Positions 1-9,795 of a stretch of 64,000 nt of DNA are shown in pieces. How positions within the stretch are numbered: the first letter of the stretch is position 1; every line of letters begins with the position of its first letter. The DNA lies in assembly GCA_963763365.1 (NCBI GenBank), contig CAVXOE010000009.1, positions 496,001-560,000 on the forward strand. Reading direction: 5' to 3'. Under the pieces are notes generated by a model. It saw only the letters and a list, made by a program, of their open reading frames with translations. It did not search any database and was not told where the DNA came from. The DNA is from VAZQ01 sp963763365. GTDB taxonomy: Bacteria > Pseudomonadota > Alphaproteobacteria > Rhizobiales > Xanthobacteraceae. The position numbers were made by a program, and so were the translations under genes.

Positions 1-30
1 AGCCACGTTTCCTGGTATTCAGTTGCGAAT

Positions 31-47
31 AAGTTGCAATTGCACTT
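31..47. promoter_or_regulatory. near-palindrome upstream of the porin gene
   Basis: The sequence AAGTTGCAATTGCACTT is almost a perfect dyad. Its core TGCAATTGCA (35-44) is exactly self-complementary. It lies 45 bp before the porin start in an AT-richer stretch, where a promoter or operator would be expected. No regulator can be named, and the match could be chance. Confidence 0.25.
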
Positions 48-91
48 AGCGATCTGTTAAGATTAATGGATCGGGTGGGGGCCTGAGTGTC

Positions 92-2111
92 ATGTCCAGG
101 TGTTGGGGCCGGCTGTTGGCCGTCGCAATCGCGGGTGCGAGCGCATCAACCGCCGCAAGCGGGGCGGATGCGCCGGCCAAGGCGAAATCGCGGCCAGCGC
201 CCGAAGCGCCGGTCTATCGCTGGACCGGCTTCTACCTTGGCGGGCACATCGGCGAGGGCTTCGGCCGGCTGTACGGCGGCGGTGCGCCTGCGGGCGTCTT
301 CCCGACGCTGCCGGGAACGCAGATGCAGGGCATCATCGGCGGCTATCAACTGGGCTACAACGTCCAACTCCCGAGCAACCTCGTGCTTGGCGCCGAAGCG
401 GATATCACGTTCGGCAGTCTCGGCGGCATGCCGCATGACCGTTCCCTCGGCCTCAACCAGTACGTCTCGGACTTCTCGTGGTTCGGCACCGTGCGCGGGC
501 GTGTCGGCCAGGCGTTCGGACGGTTTCTTCCTTATGTCACCGCGGGCTTTGCCTGGGGCCGCAACAAGCTTTCCATCGCCACGCCGGACGACGATGAGGC
601 GGGACTCTTCCGCACCCATTGGGGATGGACGGCCGGGTTCGGCCTTGAATACGCCGTCGACGGCCATTGGTCGCTGAAGGGCGAATATCTCTACGCCGAT
701 TTCAACTCGCGCACGTACGGCCGGTTGTTCTATCGGCGATGCCGCGGACTCGCTGGTGCCGTTCCGGCCAAGCGTGAGCGCGTTCAAGCTCGGCATGAAC
801 TACCGGTGGCAGGATGGTGAGCCGCCGCGTGCGGCGGCCGGCAAGGGCATGATTCTCAAGGCTCCGCCGCCGTCGGATGCGGATGACTGGAGCATCCACG
901 CCCAGACCACCTTCATCGAGCAGGGCTACTTCAAGTTCACCTCGCCCTATCAGGGCGAACACAGCCTCTACGGCGGCAACCAGGCGCGCAACACCTGGAG
1001 CGTGACCGGCTATGTCGGGCGTCGGTTGTGGGAGGGTGGCGAGTTCTACCTCAATCCGGAATTCGCCCAGGGCTTCGGGCTGAGCGGCACGGTCGGGCGC
1101 CGCGGGATTCCCCAACGGCGAGGCGCAGAAGGCGGGCTTCCCGGTGCCGCATCCCAACGTCGCACGCGTGTTCCTACGCCAGACGTTCGGGCTCGGCGGC
1201 GAGCAGGAGAAGGTCGAAGACGGCCTCAACACCATCGCCGGCAAGCGCGATGTCTCGCGGCTCACCTTCACGGTCGGCAAGATGTCGGTCGGCGACATCT
1301 TCGACGACAACGCCTATTCGCACGACCCGCGCACCACCTTCATGAACTGGTCGATCTGGGAGGCAGGCGCGTTCGACTATGCGGCCGATCAGGTCGGCTA
1401 CACCTGGGGCGCGGTGGCGGAGCTCAATCAGCCCGGGCTGGGCGCTGCGATCGGGCTATTTCATGGAGCCGCGTATCTCGAACGTGAACCAGTTCGACGG
1501 TCATGTCGCCGAGCGCGGCAGTTCGGTGCTCGAACTCGAGACGCGCTATTCCGTGTTCAACCAGCCTGGCAAATTACGGCTGATCGGTTTTCTCAACCGC
1601 ACAAATTCCGGCAGCTACCGGGAGACGCTGGACAACCCCGCACTCGATCTCGACATCGCGCAGACGCGGCGGACGCGCCAAAAATACGGCTATATCGTCA
1701 ACGTCGAGCAGGCAGTGAGCAAGGACATCGGCCTGTTCGCGCGCTGGAGCTGGAACAACGGCAAGAACGAGATCATGGCGTTCACCGACATCGACGCCAG
1801 CCTCGCAGGCGGCACGGTGATCAAGGGAACCGCCTGGGGCCGGCCGAACGACAAGATCGGTCTGGCAGGTGCGATCAACGCGCTCTCGGCCGACCATCGC
1901 GACGTTCATCGCCGCCGGCGGGCTAGGCCCGCTGATCGGCGACGGCCAACTCAACTACCGGCGCGAGCAGATCTTCGAGGCCTTCTATGCGGTGTCGCTG
2001 CTCAAGGACGCGTCGCTGACGTTCGACTATCAGTACATCGTCAACCCCGCCTACAACGCCGACCGCGGGCCGGTGTCGGTCTACTCGGTGCGCGTGCACG
2101 CGGAGTATTGA
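92..2111 (+). CDS. Omp25-like/OprB-type outer-membrane porin (four frame breaks)
   Basis: Outer-membrane channel, likely for small hydrophilic solutes. With four single bases removed it reads as 671 residues. Residues 1-24 are a signal peptide (cleavage near ASG-AD). Residues from about 44 (WTGFYLGG) to 225 resemble an Omp25/Omp31 barrel. From about residue 270 the protein resembles the OprB-type carbohydrate porins of Bradyrhizobium (QTTFIEQGY, FLRQTFGLGGE, YAADQVGYTWG, GRPNDKIGLAGA). It ends in a terminal Tyr, as outer-membrane barrels usually end in an aromatic residue. The frame changes at about 719-725, 1095-1097, 1453-1455 and 1901-1904, and homology continues smoothly across each break. 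These are probably insertion errors; four in one gene leaves real decay possible. The family call is from remembered relatives. Confidence 0.75.
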
Positions 2112-2160
2112 TCGCCCTCACTGGTGCGTGAGCGCTGTCTTTCCGCGCGGTCGGTGCGCT

Positions 2161-2184
2161 CCCTCCCCCGCTTGCGGGGGAGGG
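2161..2184. repeat. GC-rich perfect hairpin, possible bidirectional terminator
   Basis: An 11-bp perfect stem, CCCTCCCCCGC (2161-2171), closes on a TT loop and the complementary arm (2174-2184). It lies between the convergent porin and ubiD-like genes. The same cctccccc...gggggagg theme recurs near 23459, 31691 and 62277, so it is a dispersed element. It may also stop transcription from both sides, although there is no T-run. Confidence 0.6.
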
Positions 2185-2209
2185 GACGCCGGTCGCTCGG
2201 CCGTGCCAA

Positions 2210-3641
2210 CTAACTGCTGGCCGGTGGAACTCTCAACACCGCGCCCCATCGCTCCTCGATCGCACGCGCCTCCTCCTGCGACAGCGCCGAGGCCGGCGGG
2301 AATTTGTCGAACCAGGAGAACGGCCGGCAGGCCTCGATGATGAGCTTGGAGTGCGAGGTGATGCCGCGCGCCTTGTCGGCTGGCGAGATGCGCGGATCGA
2401 GCGCCGACGACCAGGCGTTGCGCACGATGTCGACCTGCTCGGACGGCTCGCAGCGCGTCGTCACCGCCCACATCACGTCGGCGAGATTGGACGGGTCGAC
2501 GTCCTCGTCCACCACCACCACCAGGCGCGCCATGTAGCTGTGCGCGGCCGCGATCAGCGCCGGCGCGCTTGGCGTGGCCGTCGTAGCGTTGCTTGAGCGC
2601 GACCACGGTCATGAGCTGCGACACATGCTGCCAGGCGCCGACCACGTCGGTGATGCCGGCGGCGTCGAGGTTCTGCCAGATGGTGGCGGCGCGCAGCGGC
2701 AGCCCGAAATGAAAGCGCGGCGGCTTCATGGGCGGCGAGCCGAGCAGGATCGGGTCGTCACGGTGATAAGTGGCGGTGACTTCCATCACCGGACCGGGGC
2801 GGGTATCGGCCGCGTAGTAGCCGGTGAACTCGCCGAACGGGCCTTCGGGCAACGCCTCGCTCATCGGCAGGAGATGACCCTCGAAGATGATCTCGGCCTG
2901 CGCCGGCAGCGGCAGGCCGGTCTGCGGCCCGGCGATGACCTCGATCGGCGCGCCCTTGATCGCGCCGGCGAACTCGTATTCGGACTGTCCGGCCGGGAGA
3001 TATTCGAACCCCGCCATGAACAGCGCCGGATCCTGGCCATGCACGACCGCGAGCGGACACGATTTGCCCTGGTCCCAGTATTTCTTCGCGATGATCGCGC
3101 CATGCCGGCCGGCGTGGTCGAACTGCACCGTCACCTTGTTCCGGCCGTGCACCTGCACGCGATAGATCGAGGCATTGATCCAGCCGCCATCCGGGTCGCG
3201 CATGATGACGATCGAGCCTGAGCCGATATACGGGCCGCCGTCGTGACGGTGCCAGACCGGGGCGGGGAATTTACCGAGATCGACGTCCGCGCCCGTCATG
3301 CGGTTCTTGAGAAAAGGCGCATCCAGGACCGTCGTCGGCGCGCGCGGCTGCAATGTCTTGCGCTTCTCCATCCAGGCCTTGAGCACGTCGAGCGGGCGCA
3401 ACGCAGGGTCGAGGCCGAGCACGAGTGCGGCACGTTGCGGGTTGCTGACGGTATTGGTGAGGATGCGGAAGCCGCGCGGGAACCCCTTGATGTCGTCGAA
3501 CAGCAGCGCGGGACAATCCGGCATCCCGGCGGCGACTTCGGTGATCCCGCCGATCTCGAAGCGCGGATCGGCGCCCGCGACCTGCCGCAGTCCTCGCAGG
3601 CCGTCCACCGCGGCAATGAATTCGCGCAAATCCTTGTACAT
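2210..3641 (-). CDS. UbiD-family decarboxylase (one frame break)
   Basis: A prenylated-FMN-dependent (de)carboxylase of the UbiD/Fdc family, 476 residues after repair. These enzymes remove or add carboxyl groups on aromatic or alpha,beta-unsaturated acids. The sequence WINASIYR carries the conserved Asn and Arg. EGPFGEFTGYY carries the Glu cluster, and the C-terminal part holds VVVVDEDVDPSNLADVMWA. The ATG at 3641 is chosen because GGAGG lies just before it; an upstream start at 3683 lacks this. The frame shifts at about 2567 by one extra base, between GHAK and APALIAAAHSY. No ubiX (prFMN synthase) is nearby. The neighbouring VOC protein and flavin monooxygenase suggest an aromatic pathway. 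The exact substrate is unknown. Confidence 0.85.
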
Positions 3642-3766
3642 CCGACCTCCGAAAGCCCGCGCAATTTCAACGCAGGCTGGCAATGCCCAGCACCGCGCCT
3701 TGTGGCGGCCCGTGGTTCCTCGCTATTGTTGTGCATCCCATTCGCCAGACCAAGAAGGAAAACATC

Positions 3767-4170
3767 ATGGCCAAGCTTCGTCACATCGCGCTGATCGTCC
3801 CCGATCCCGACAAGGCGGCGAAATTCTTCGAAGAGGCTTTCGACATGAAGGTCGCGGGCCGCGCCCGGCGCGGTCTCTATGTGTCCGACGGCATCATGAA
3901 CGTCGCCCTGCTCAAGCAGGAAGGGCAACGAGAAGGTCGGCATCTATCACTTCGGCATGTGGGTCGATGACCTGGATGAAGCCGAAAAGAAGGTTGTCGA
4001 TGCCGGGGGTACCTATCTCGACGGCCGCCCGGCTGCCGAAGGAACCTGGTGCGGCGGCCAATGCGCATTCGTACTACGAGGCCAAGTACAAGGACCCGCT
4101 CGGGATCGTGTTCGACCTTACGCATACCGGCTGGATCGGCGCCGTGAAGGACGTGGTGGCGAAAAACTGA
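3767..4170 (+). CDS. VOC/glyoxalase-fold protein (two frame breaks)
   Basis: A small vicinal-oxygen-chelate protein, 133 residues after removing two bases. It begins MAKLRHIALIVPDPDKAAKFF, the usual first strand-helix unit with a metal-ligand His. It continues HFGMWVDDLDEAEKKV and ends YYEAKYKDPLGIVFDL, whose Glu would be a second ligand. The start is preceded by AAGGAAAAC. Breaks lie in the GGG at 3923-3925 and at about 4047-4051. The family covers glyoxalases, extradiol dioxygenases and resistance proteins, so the reaction cannot be told. Its position between UbiD and a flavin monooxygenase hints at a role in the same degradation. Confidence 0.75.
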
Positions 4171-4185
4171 AGCGCGGTCGCTCTC

Positions 4186-4277
4186 AGTCCTCATCCTGAG
4201 GAGCGGGCGTCCGTCTCGAGATGGCGACGCGACCGATGCTCGAGTCGCTCCGCCTCCAGCATGAGGAGCGTACAGAA
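4186..4277. repeat. mosaic intergenic repeat (ctcatcctgaggagcg type)
   Basis: This stretch before the FAD monooxygenase holds CTCATCCTGAGGAGCG followed, 60 bp later, by CTCGAGTCGCTCC and GCATGAGGAGCG. It resembles the degenerate RIME-type elements that are common between genes in rhizobia. The arms are imperfect. Recognition rests on memory of related genomes. Confidence 0.45.
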
Positions 4278-4283
4278 ACGTGC

Positions 4284-5505
4284 ATGACACGAAAATCCGA
4301 CCGCATCATTGTCGTTGGCGCCGGGCCGGTAGGCCTGTGCCTGTCGCTCGCGCTGGCGCAAGCGGGCGTCCCGGTCTGCCTGATCGAAGCGCGCGGCGAG
4401 GACAATTTCCTCGAACAGGTTCCGCGCGCCGGCACCAACCATCCGGCGACGCTGGAATTTCTCGACCGCATCGGCCTCTACGACAAGCTCGAGCCGCGTG
4501 GGATCGTCGCGCCGCTGTTCCACTATTGGGATCGTCGTGAGGGCAAGCTGGTCGCCGAATTCGATCACGCGCATCTCAAGGACGACACACGCGTTTCCGT
4601 ACGTCCTGCAATGCGAGCGCATCAAGATCGTCGAGGAGGCACTCAAGCTCGCGAAGGCTCATCCCCATATCGACGTGCGGCTCTCGACCGAGTTTACGTC
4701 ATTCGCGCAGGACGCCGACGGCGTCACCGCGCACGTCACCAATCCGGCGGGCGAGACCGAGGCCATTCGCGGCGCCTATCTGGTGAGCGGCGAAGGCGCC
4801 CGCAGCGTCGTCCGCAAGGACCTCGACATCGAGTTCGAAGGCTTCACCTACGCCGACCGCACGCTCAACATCGAGGTGGCGTACGACTTCCGTAGACATG
4901 GCTATACCGAGCGCAACTACATCTCCGATCCCGACGAATGGTCGAATGTCTTTCACTGGAAAGGGCCGCCCGACCGCTGGCGCGTGCATTTCCCGACCGA
5001 AGCAAATGACGATGAACAGGCCCTGACGCGTCCCGAAGCGTTGCAGGCGCGGCTTCAGCGGTTCCTCCCGACGGGCAGGGATTTCGAGATCGTCGGCAGC
5101 AACCTCTACACGGTGCACCAGCGTGTCGCGAAAAAATTCCGGGTCGGCCGCGCGATCCTGGCGGGCGACTCTGCTCATGTGAACAGCCCGATCGGCGCGA
5201 TGGGCATGAACAGCGGCATCCACGACGCCTTCAACCTCGCCGGCAAGCTCATCGCAATGGCGCGCGGCGAAGCCGACGACAACGTGCTCGACCGCTACGA
5301 GCGCCAGCGCCGGCATGTCGCTCTGCAGCACACGCAGGCGCAGACCATGCGCAACAAGCGCCTGCTCACCGAGAAGGACCCTGCCGTCCGCCAAAAGAAT
5401 CACGATGAGTTGCGCCGCACCGCCGAGGATCCGAAGCTCGCGCGTGCGTTCCTGCTGCGCTCGTCGCTGATCGAGAGCTTGCGCGAGGCCGAAAAGATAC
5501 AATGA
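4284..5505 (+). CDS. FAD-dependent aromatic monooxygenase, PheA/TfdB/MhpA type (one frame break)
   Basis: A class A flavoprotein hydroxylase using NAD(P)H and O2 to hydroxylate an aromatic ring; 406 residues after repair. The Rossmann motif VVGAGPVG is at residues 10-17, the dinucleotide strand ends at LIEAR, and GDSAHVNSPIGAMGMNSG (from about residue 294) is the second FAD/ribityl motif. The C-terminal thioredoxin-like domain of longer relatives is absent. One extra base lies at about 4591-4595, between DDTR and FPYVLQCERIKIVEE. The TctC-type receptor gene starts 67 bp downstream on the same strand, which suggests co-transcription. The substrate is unknown. Confidence 0.85.
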
Positions 5506-5572
5506 TCTGGCACGGAGCTTGCGAGTCCTTGCGCTGGCTCGCGTAGCTGAGCCGGCATTGGAGACGATCGCG

Positions 5573-6544
5573 ATGGTTCGGCTCGCTTTGATTGCTCTGG
5601 CAGGCATGATTTCGGCGCTCCCAGCCTTCGGCCAGGGCAGCGATGCTCGCTGGCCGGAGCGTCCGATCCGCTTCATCGTGCCGTTCACGGCCGGCAGCAG
5701 TTCGGACACGGTCGCTCGCATCGTCGGGCAGAAGCTCGGCGAACGGCTCGGTCAGCAGCTTGTGGTCGAGAACCGCGTCGGCGGCGGCGGTACCATCGGC
5801 ACCGACCTGGTGGCGCGCGCCGATCCCGACGGCTACGTGCTCGGCCTCGCCAATACCAGCACGCACGCGGTCGCGGCGAGCACCGGCAATATCTCGTACG
5901 ATCCGGTGAAGGATTTCGCGCCGGTCGCCATGCTCGGCGACTCGCCCTTTCTGCTTGCGCTGTATCCAGGGCTGCCGGTGCGCAGCGTGCAGGACCTGAT
6001 CGCGCTCGCAAAAACGAAACCGCGTGCGCTGAACTACGCCTCGGCCGGGCCCGCGACGCTGGCGCATCTCTCCGGCGCGCTGTTCGAGAAGATGGCGCAC
6101 ATCGAGTTGACGCATGTGCCTTATCGCGGCACCGCGCAATCGACCGTCGACCTGATGGAGGGCCGGGTCGAGATGCAGTTCGGAACCATTCCGCCGACAT
6201 TGCAGCATGTGCGCGCCGGCAAGCTGCGCGCGCTCGCCGTCACCGGCGGTTCGCGCAATCCGACGCTGCCCGAGGTGCCGACGATCGCGGAGTCGGGCTT
6301 GCCGGGCTACGAGTCCTCGTTGTGGCAGGGCATCGTTGCGCCCGCGGCGACGCCGCCGGCGATCATCGCTCGCCTCAACCGCGAAGTGGCCGCGGTGCTC
6401 GGCGATCCGGAGGTCCGCGCGGCTTTCGCCAAGCACGGAGTCGATGCGCTGCCCGGGTCGCCCGACGCGCTCGCGGCGCGCATCCGCGACGACGTGAAGA
6501 AGTGGCGCGACGTGATCACCTCCGCCGGTATCAAGGCGCAGTAG
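5573..6544 (+). CDS. Bug/TctC-family periplasmic solute receptor
   Basis: A 323-residue periplasmic binding protein of the tripartite tricarboxylate transporter family. A signal peptide covers about residues 1-21 (ALPAFG-QG). WPERPIRFIVPF, DPDGYVLG, THVPYRGTAQ and LPEVPTIAESGLPGYE are the family's usual blocks. The ATG at 5573 is chosen because GGAGA precedes it and a good signal peptide follows. These proteins bind carboxylates, including aromatic acids. No TctA or TctB gene is in the window, so it either shares distant permeases or works as a receptor. It follows the flavin monooxygenase. Confidence 0.9.
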   Translation: MVRLALIALAGMISALPAFGQGSDARWPERPIRFIVPFTAGSSSDTVARIVGQKLGERLGQQLVVENRVGGGGTIGTDLVARADPDGYVLGLANTSTHAVAASTGNISYDPVKDFAPVAMLGDSPFLLALYPGLPVRSVQDLIALAKTKPRALNYASAGPATLAHLSGALFEKMAHIELTHVPYRGTAQSTVDLMEGRVEMQFGTIPPTLQHVRAGKLRALAVTGGSRNPTLPEVPTIAESGLPGYESSLWQGIVAPAATPPAIIARLNREVAAVLGDPEVRAAFAKHGVDALPGSPDALAARIRDDVKKWRDVITSAGIKAQ

Positions 6545-6556
6545 AGAACGCGAGAC

Positions 6557-7534
6557 TCAATCCGCCTTGGCGCCGGAGACGCGGATCACCTCCGCCCATT
6601 TCTTCGTCTCGGCATCGAGGAACGCGCGAACCTCCGGCTCGGACGTCGTGCCCGGCAGCGATCCAAGCTCCTTGAGGCGGGCGCCGATGTCGGGCGACGC
6701 GATCACCTTGGCGACTTCGGCGCGCAGTTTCGCGAGCACCGGTGCCGGTGTCTTCGCCGGCGCGACCAGCACCACCCAGGACGACGAGTCGAAGCCCGGC
6801 AGCCCCTGTTCGGCGACCGTCGGCAGGTCCGGCAAGGCGGGCGGACGCTTCGCGCCCGCGTTGGCGAGAGCGCGCACCTTGCCGGTGCTGATCTGCGGCA
6901 GGCTGCCCGGCAGCAGATCGAAGAACATCTGGATGTGGCCGCCGATCAGGTCGTTCATCGCCGGACCGGTGCCGCGATAGGGCACGTGCGTGATCTCGGT
7001 CTTGGTCATGCTCTTGAACAGCTCGCCCGAGAGATGCGGCGTCGAGCCCATGCCGGCCGAGCCGAAATTGACCTTGCCCGGATTGGCCTTGGCGAACGCG
7101 ATCAGCTCCTGGACGTTCTTGGCCGGGATGTCGGGGTTGACCATCAGCACGATCGGCGTGAACGCGAAGATCGCAACCGGCACGAAATCCTTCGCCGGAT
7201 CGAACGGCAGGCCCTTGGTGTAGAGCGTCTGGTTGACGACGATCGGTCCGGGCGCGGTGAACAGCAGCGTGTATCCGTCCGGCTCCGACTTGGCGACGCC
7301 TTCCGCGCCGGTGTTGCCGCCGGCGCCGGCACGGTTCTCGACGATGAATTGGTGGCCGGTGTTGTCGGAGAGTTTCTGCGCCAACAGCCGCGCCGTGATG
7401 TCGACCGAGCCGCCGGGCGGGAACGGATTGACGATGCGCACCACGCGGTCCGGGTAGGTCTGCGCGGCGGCGGAGTTTGTTAAAACGAAAATCGACAGGA
7501 GGAGAATCGGCAGTCGACGCAAAGCAACGGACAT
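6557..7534 (-). CDS. Bug/TctC-family periplasmic solute receptor
   Basis: A second TctC-type receptor (325 residues) converging on the one at 5573-6544, with only 12 bp between their stop codons. It has a signal peptide (ILLLSIFVLTNSAAAQ, cleavage near residue 26), then TYPDRVVRIVNPFPPGGSVD, DGYTLLF, THVPYRGTGPAMND and LPTVAEQGLPGFD. The start at 7534 gives the proper signal peptide; an upstream start at 7636 would add 34 charged residues. It diverges from the deacetylase gene at 7651 and may share its regulatory region. The ligand is unknown and no transporter partners are nearby. Confidence 0.9.
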   Translation of the reverse strand: MSVALRRLPILLLSIFVLTNSAAAQTYPDRVVRIVNPFPPGGSVDITARLLAQKLSDNTGHQFIVENRAGAGGNTGAEGVAKSEPDGYTLLFTAPGPIVVNQTLYTKGLPFDPAKDFVPVAIFAFTPIVLMVNPDIPAKNVQELIAFAKANPGKVNFGSAGMGSTPHLSGELFKSMTKTEITHVPYRGTGPAMNDLIGGHIQMFFDLLPGSLPQISTGKVRALANAGAKRPPALPDLPTVAEQGLPGFDSSSWVVLVAPAKTPAPVLAKLRAEVAKVIASPDIGARLKELGSLPGTTSEPEVRAFLDAETKKWAEVIRVSGAKAD

Positions 7535-7650
7535 GCGCTTAGGCTCCCAGGCTCGTCTTGTGCCGGCGCCCGAACTTAGGTCAACTCGTTCGCGTCCGCC
7601 AGCGCGCACGCCGCGCATGATGACGCAGCGGGCCAATAAGGGGAGACGCC

Positions 7651-8535
7651 ATGACGACCTTGCCGCGTGAACGGTTCGACTATTCCTCGCCCTTCACGCG
7701 CACGCCGCTGCGGCTCCCAGGCAAGGGCCGCATGATTGTCTGGACGGTGGTCAACGTCGAGGAGTGGGAGATCACGCGGCCGATGGCGCGCCAGCTCTCC
7801 ATGGCGCCGCAAGGCCAGAGCGCCATCCCCGACATGCCGAACTGGACCTGGTACGAGTACGGGATGCGCGTGGGCTTCTGGCGGCTGATGCGGGCGCTCG
7901 ACAAGGCCGGCGTGACGCCCACCATGTCGCTCAACGCCAAGATCTGCGAGACCTACAAGGACGTTGCCACCGCGGCGCACCGGGCCGGCTGGGAATTCCT
8001 CGCGCACTCCTATGTGCAGATGCCGATCCAGCAGATCACCGACCAGCGCGCGGTGATGCGCCAGTCGATCGAGATCATCGAGGCTTTCACCGGCATCAAG
8101 CCGACCGGCTGGCTCGGGCCGGGCCGCGGCCAGACCTTCGAGACGCTGGATTACGCGACCGAATGCGGCTTCTCGTGGTTCGCCGACTGGGTGCTCGACG
8201 ACCAGCCGTTCTGGGTGAAGACCGCGAACGGCCCGATTCTTTCGATCCCGTACAGCGCGGAAATCAACGACATCACGCTGATGGTCTCGCACCATCACGA
8301 ATCCGACGTGCTGCTGCGGCGGACCATCGACGCCTTCGACCGGCTTTATGCAGAGTCAGGGGAGTCGGCACGGATCATGGCGATCGGCGTGCATCCTTAT
8401 GTGACCGGCGCCGCGCATCGCATCAAATACTTCGAGCAGCTGTACGACTACATCAACAAGCACGACGGCGTGGTGCACTGGACCGGCCAGCAAATTCACG
8501 ACTGGTACAGCACGCAGGTGCCAAGGCCGCTGTAG
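7651..8535 (+). CDS. polysaccharide deacetylase / PuuE-like amidohydrolase
   Basis: A 294-residue cytoplasmic protein of the carbohydrate esterase 4 fold, closest in style to the PuuE allantoinase branch. It has no signal peptide. Supporting stretches are NVEEWE, YGMRVGFWRLMRALD, AGWEFLAHSYVQMPI, TGIKPTGWLGPGRGQT and IGVHPYVTGAAHR. The His residues in AHSY and GVHP are likely catalytic or metal positions. A strong ribosome site (AAGGGGAG) precedes the ATG. In PuuE relatives the fold opens cyclic amides. Next to molybdenum hydroxylase and amino-acid dehydrogenase genes, a ring-opening hydrolase is a reasonable guess but is not shown. Confidence 0.75.
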   Translation: MTTLPRERFDYSSPFTRTPLRLPGKGRMIVWTVVNVEEWEITRPMARQLSMAPQGQSAIPDMPNWTWYEYGMRVGFWRLMRALDKAGVTPTMSLNAKICETYKDVATAAHRAGWEFLAHSYVQMPIQQITDQRAVMRQSIEIIEAFTGIKPTGWLGPGRGQTFETLDYATECGFSWFADWVLDDQPFWVKTANGPILSIPYSAEINDITLMVSHHHESDVLLRRTIDAFDRLYAESGESARIMAIGVHPYVTGAAHRIKYFEQLYDYINKHDGVVHWTGQQIHDWYSTQVPRPL

Positions 8536-8544
8536 TTCGCTCCT

Positions 8545-8710
8545 CTCTCCGCTCATGCCCGCGAAAGCGGGAACCCGGACCGTCGCCGTCATTGCGAGCG
8601 AAGCGAAGCAATCCAGACTGAAGATCGGCTGGATTGCTTCGTCGCTTCGCTCCTCGCAATGACGAAAGGGTCGAATCCACCTCCCCGCTTTCGCGGGGAC
8701 GAGCGGAGAG
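8545..8710. repeat. nested mosaic palindromic repeat
   Basis: CTCTCCGCTC (8545-8554) pairs with GAGCGGAGAG (8701-8710). Inside it, CCCGCGAAAGCGGG and CCCCGCTTTCGCGGGG are separate hairpins. Innermost, GTCATTGCGAGCGAAGCG (from 8588) pairs with the copy ending CGCTTCGCTCCTCGCAATGAC (to 8663), with GCAATCCAG/CTGGATTGC at the core. The three arm pairs are nested, as in RIME-type elements built from modules. It separates the deacetylase gene from the next operon. No coding potential was recognised. Confidence 0.8.
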
Positions 8711-8781
8711 ATCATCGTCTCAACTTGACAGGCCGATGGGTCCGCGACAGCGTGCCGGTCATCGAAGAGAGAACCAACAAC

Positions 8782-9765
8782 ATGCGTCTGACGTTTGCTT
8801 GCGGACCCTATGACCGCACCGCCGCTTTGCGCGAGGGACTGATCCGCCCGGAAGGGATCGATCTCAACTACCTGACCCTGCAGCCGGCCGAAATCTTCTG
8901 GCGGATGCTGCAGTTTCATGAGTTCGACGCCTCCGAGATGTCGCTGTCGAATTACACGACGCTGGTGAGCCAGGGGAATTCGCCATTCATCGCGATTCCG
9001 GTGTTTCCGTCGCGCGTGTTCCGGCACGGCTATTTCTTCATCAACACAACGAAGGGCATCGCCTCTCCCGCCGATCTCAAAGGCAAGCGCGGCGGCGTGC
9101 CGGAATACAGCATGACGGCCGCGGTGTTCATGCGCGGGTTGCTGCAGCACGAATACGGCGTGAAGCCGACGGACGTCGAATGGGTGCAGGGCCGCGCCGA
9201 CCGGCTCGGCCGCAAGCTGCCGCCCGACGTGCGGCTGACCCAGGCGCCCGCCGGCACCGAGCTCGGCGATATGCTGGAGCGCGGCGAGATCGACTTCCTG
9301 ATGACCGCCAATAACCCGCTGTCGTTCCGCCAGGGCGCGCCGACGGTGCGGCGGCTGTTTCCGAATTATGCCGAGGAGGAGAAGGCGTATTACCGCCGCA
9401 CCAAAATCTACCCGATCATGCACACGGTGGTGATCCGGCGCGACATCTACGACCGCGATCCCTGGGTGGCGCTCTCGCTCTACAAGGCGCTCTGCCAAGC
9501 CAAGCAATATGCCTATGACCAGCTTGCCGATCTCGGCTCGCCGAAGGCGTCGTTCGCCTGGCTGCAGCCGCTGCTCGAAGAGGAGAAGGCGATCATCGGT
9601 CCGGACTGGTTCCCGTACGGCATCGAGCAGAATCGGCCGACCATCGAGGCGCTGCTGCAATACACTCACGAGCACGGCCTGAGCGACCGCCGCCTCACGA
9701 TCGAGGAGCTGTTTGCGCCCAGCACGCTGCGGGACATTCCGCTCAGCGAAGGCCAGCGGGTGTGA
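8782..9765 (+). CDS. 4,5-dihydroxyphthalate decarboxylase-like / periplasmic-binding-fold protein
   Basis: A 327-residue protein of the PBP2 fold resembling proteins annotated as 4,5-dihydroxyphthalate decarboxylase or ABC substrate-binding protein. It starts MRLTFACGPYDRT without a signal peptide, so it is probably cytoplasmic and could be an enzyme. Other blocks are FDASEMSLSNY, IPVFPSRVFRHGYFFIN and YPIMHTVVIRRD. The ATG at 8782 is used because the upstream in-frame sequence is repeat DNA. nadX begins 30 bp downstream. Whether it binds a ligand or decarboxylates one cannot be decided from sequence. Confidence 0.75.
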   Translation: MRLTFACGPYDRTAALREGLIRPEGIDLNYLTLQPAEIFWRMLQFHEFDASEMSLSNYTTLVSQGNSPFIAIPVFPSRVFRHGYFFINTTKGIASPADLKGKRGGVPEYSMTAAVFMRGLLQHEYGVKPTDVEWVQGRADRLGRKLPPDVRLTQAPAGTELGDMLERGEIDFLMTANNPLSFRQGAPTVRRLFPNYAEEEKAYYRRTKIYPIMHTVVIRRDIYDRDPWVALSLYKALCQAKQYAYDQLADLGSPKASFAWLQPLLEEEKAIIGPDWFPYGIEQNRPTIEALLQYTHEHGLSDRRLTIEELFAPSTLRDIPLSEGQRV

Positions 9766-9795
9766 AGGCGACCGGCATCGCGGAGCGGCTTTGAC

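Noticed and set aside
8545..8710. Possible CRISPR array
   Set aside because: The repeats are inverted and nested, not direct repeats with unique spacers, and no cas genes are nearby.
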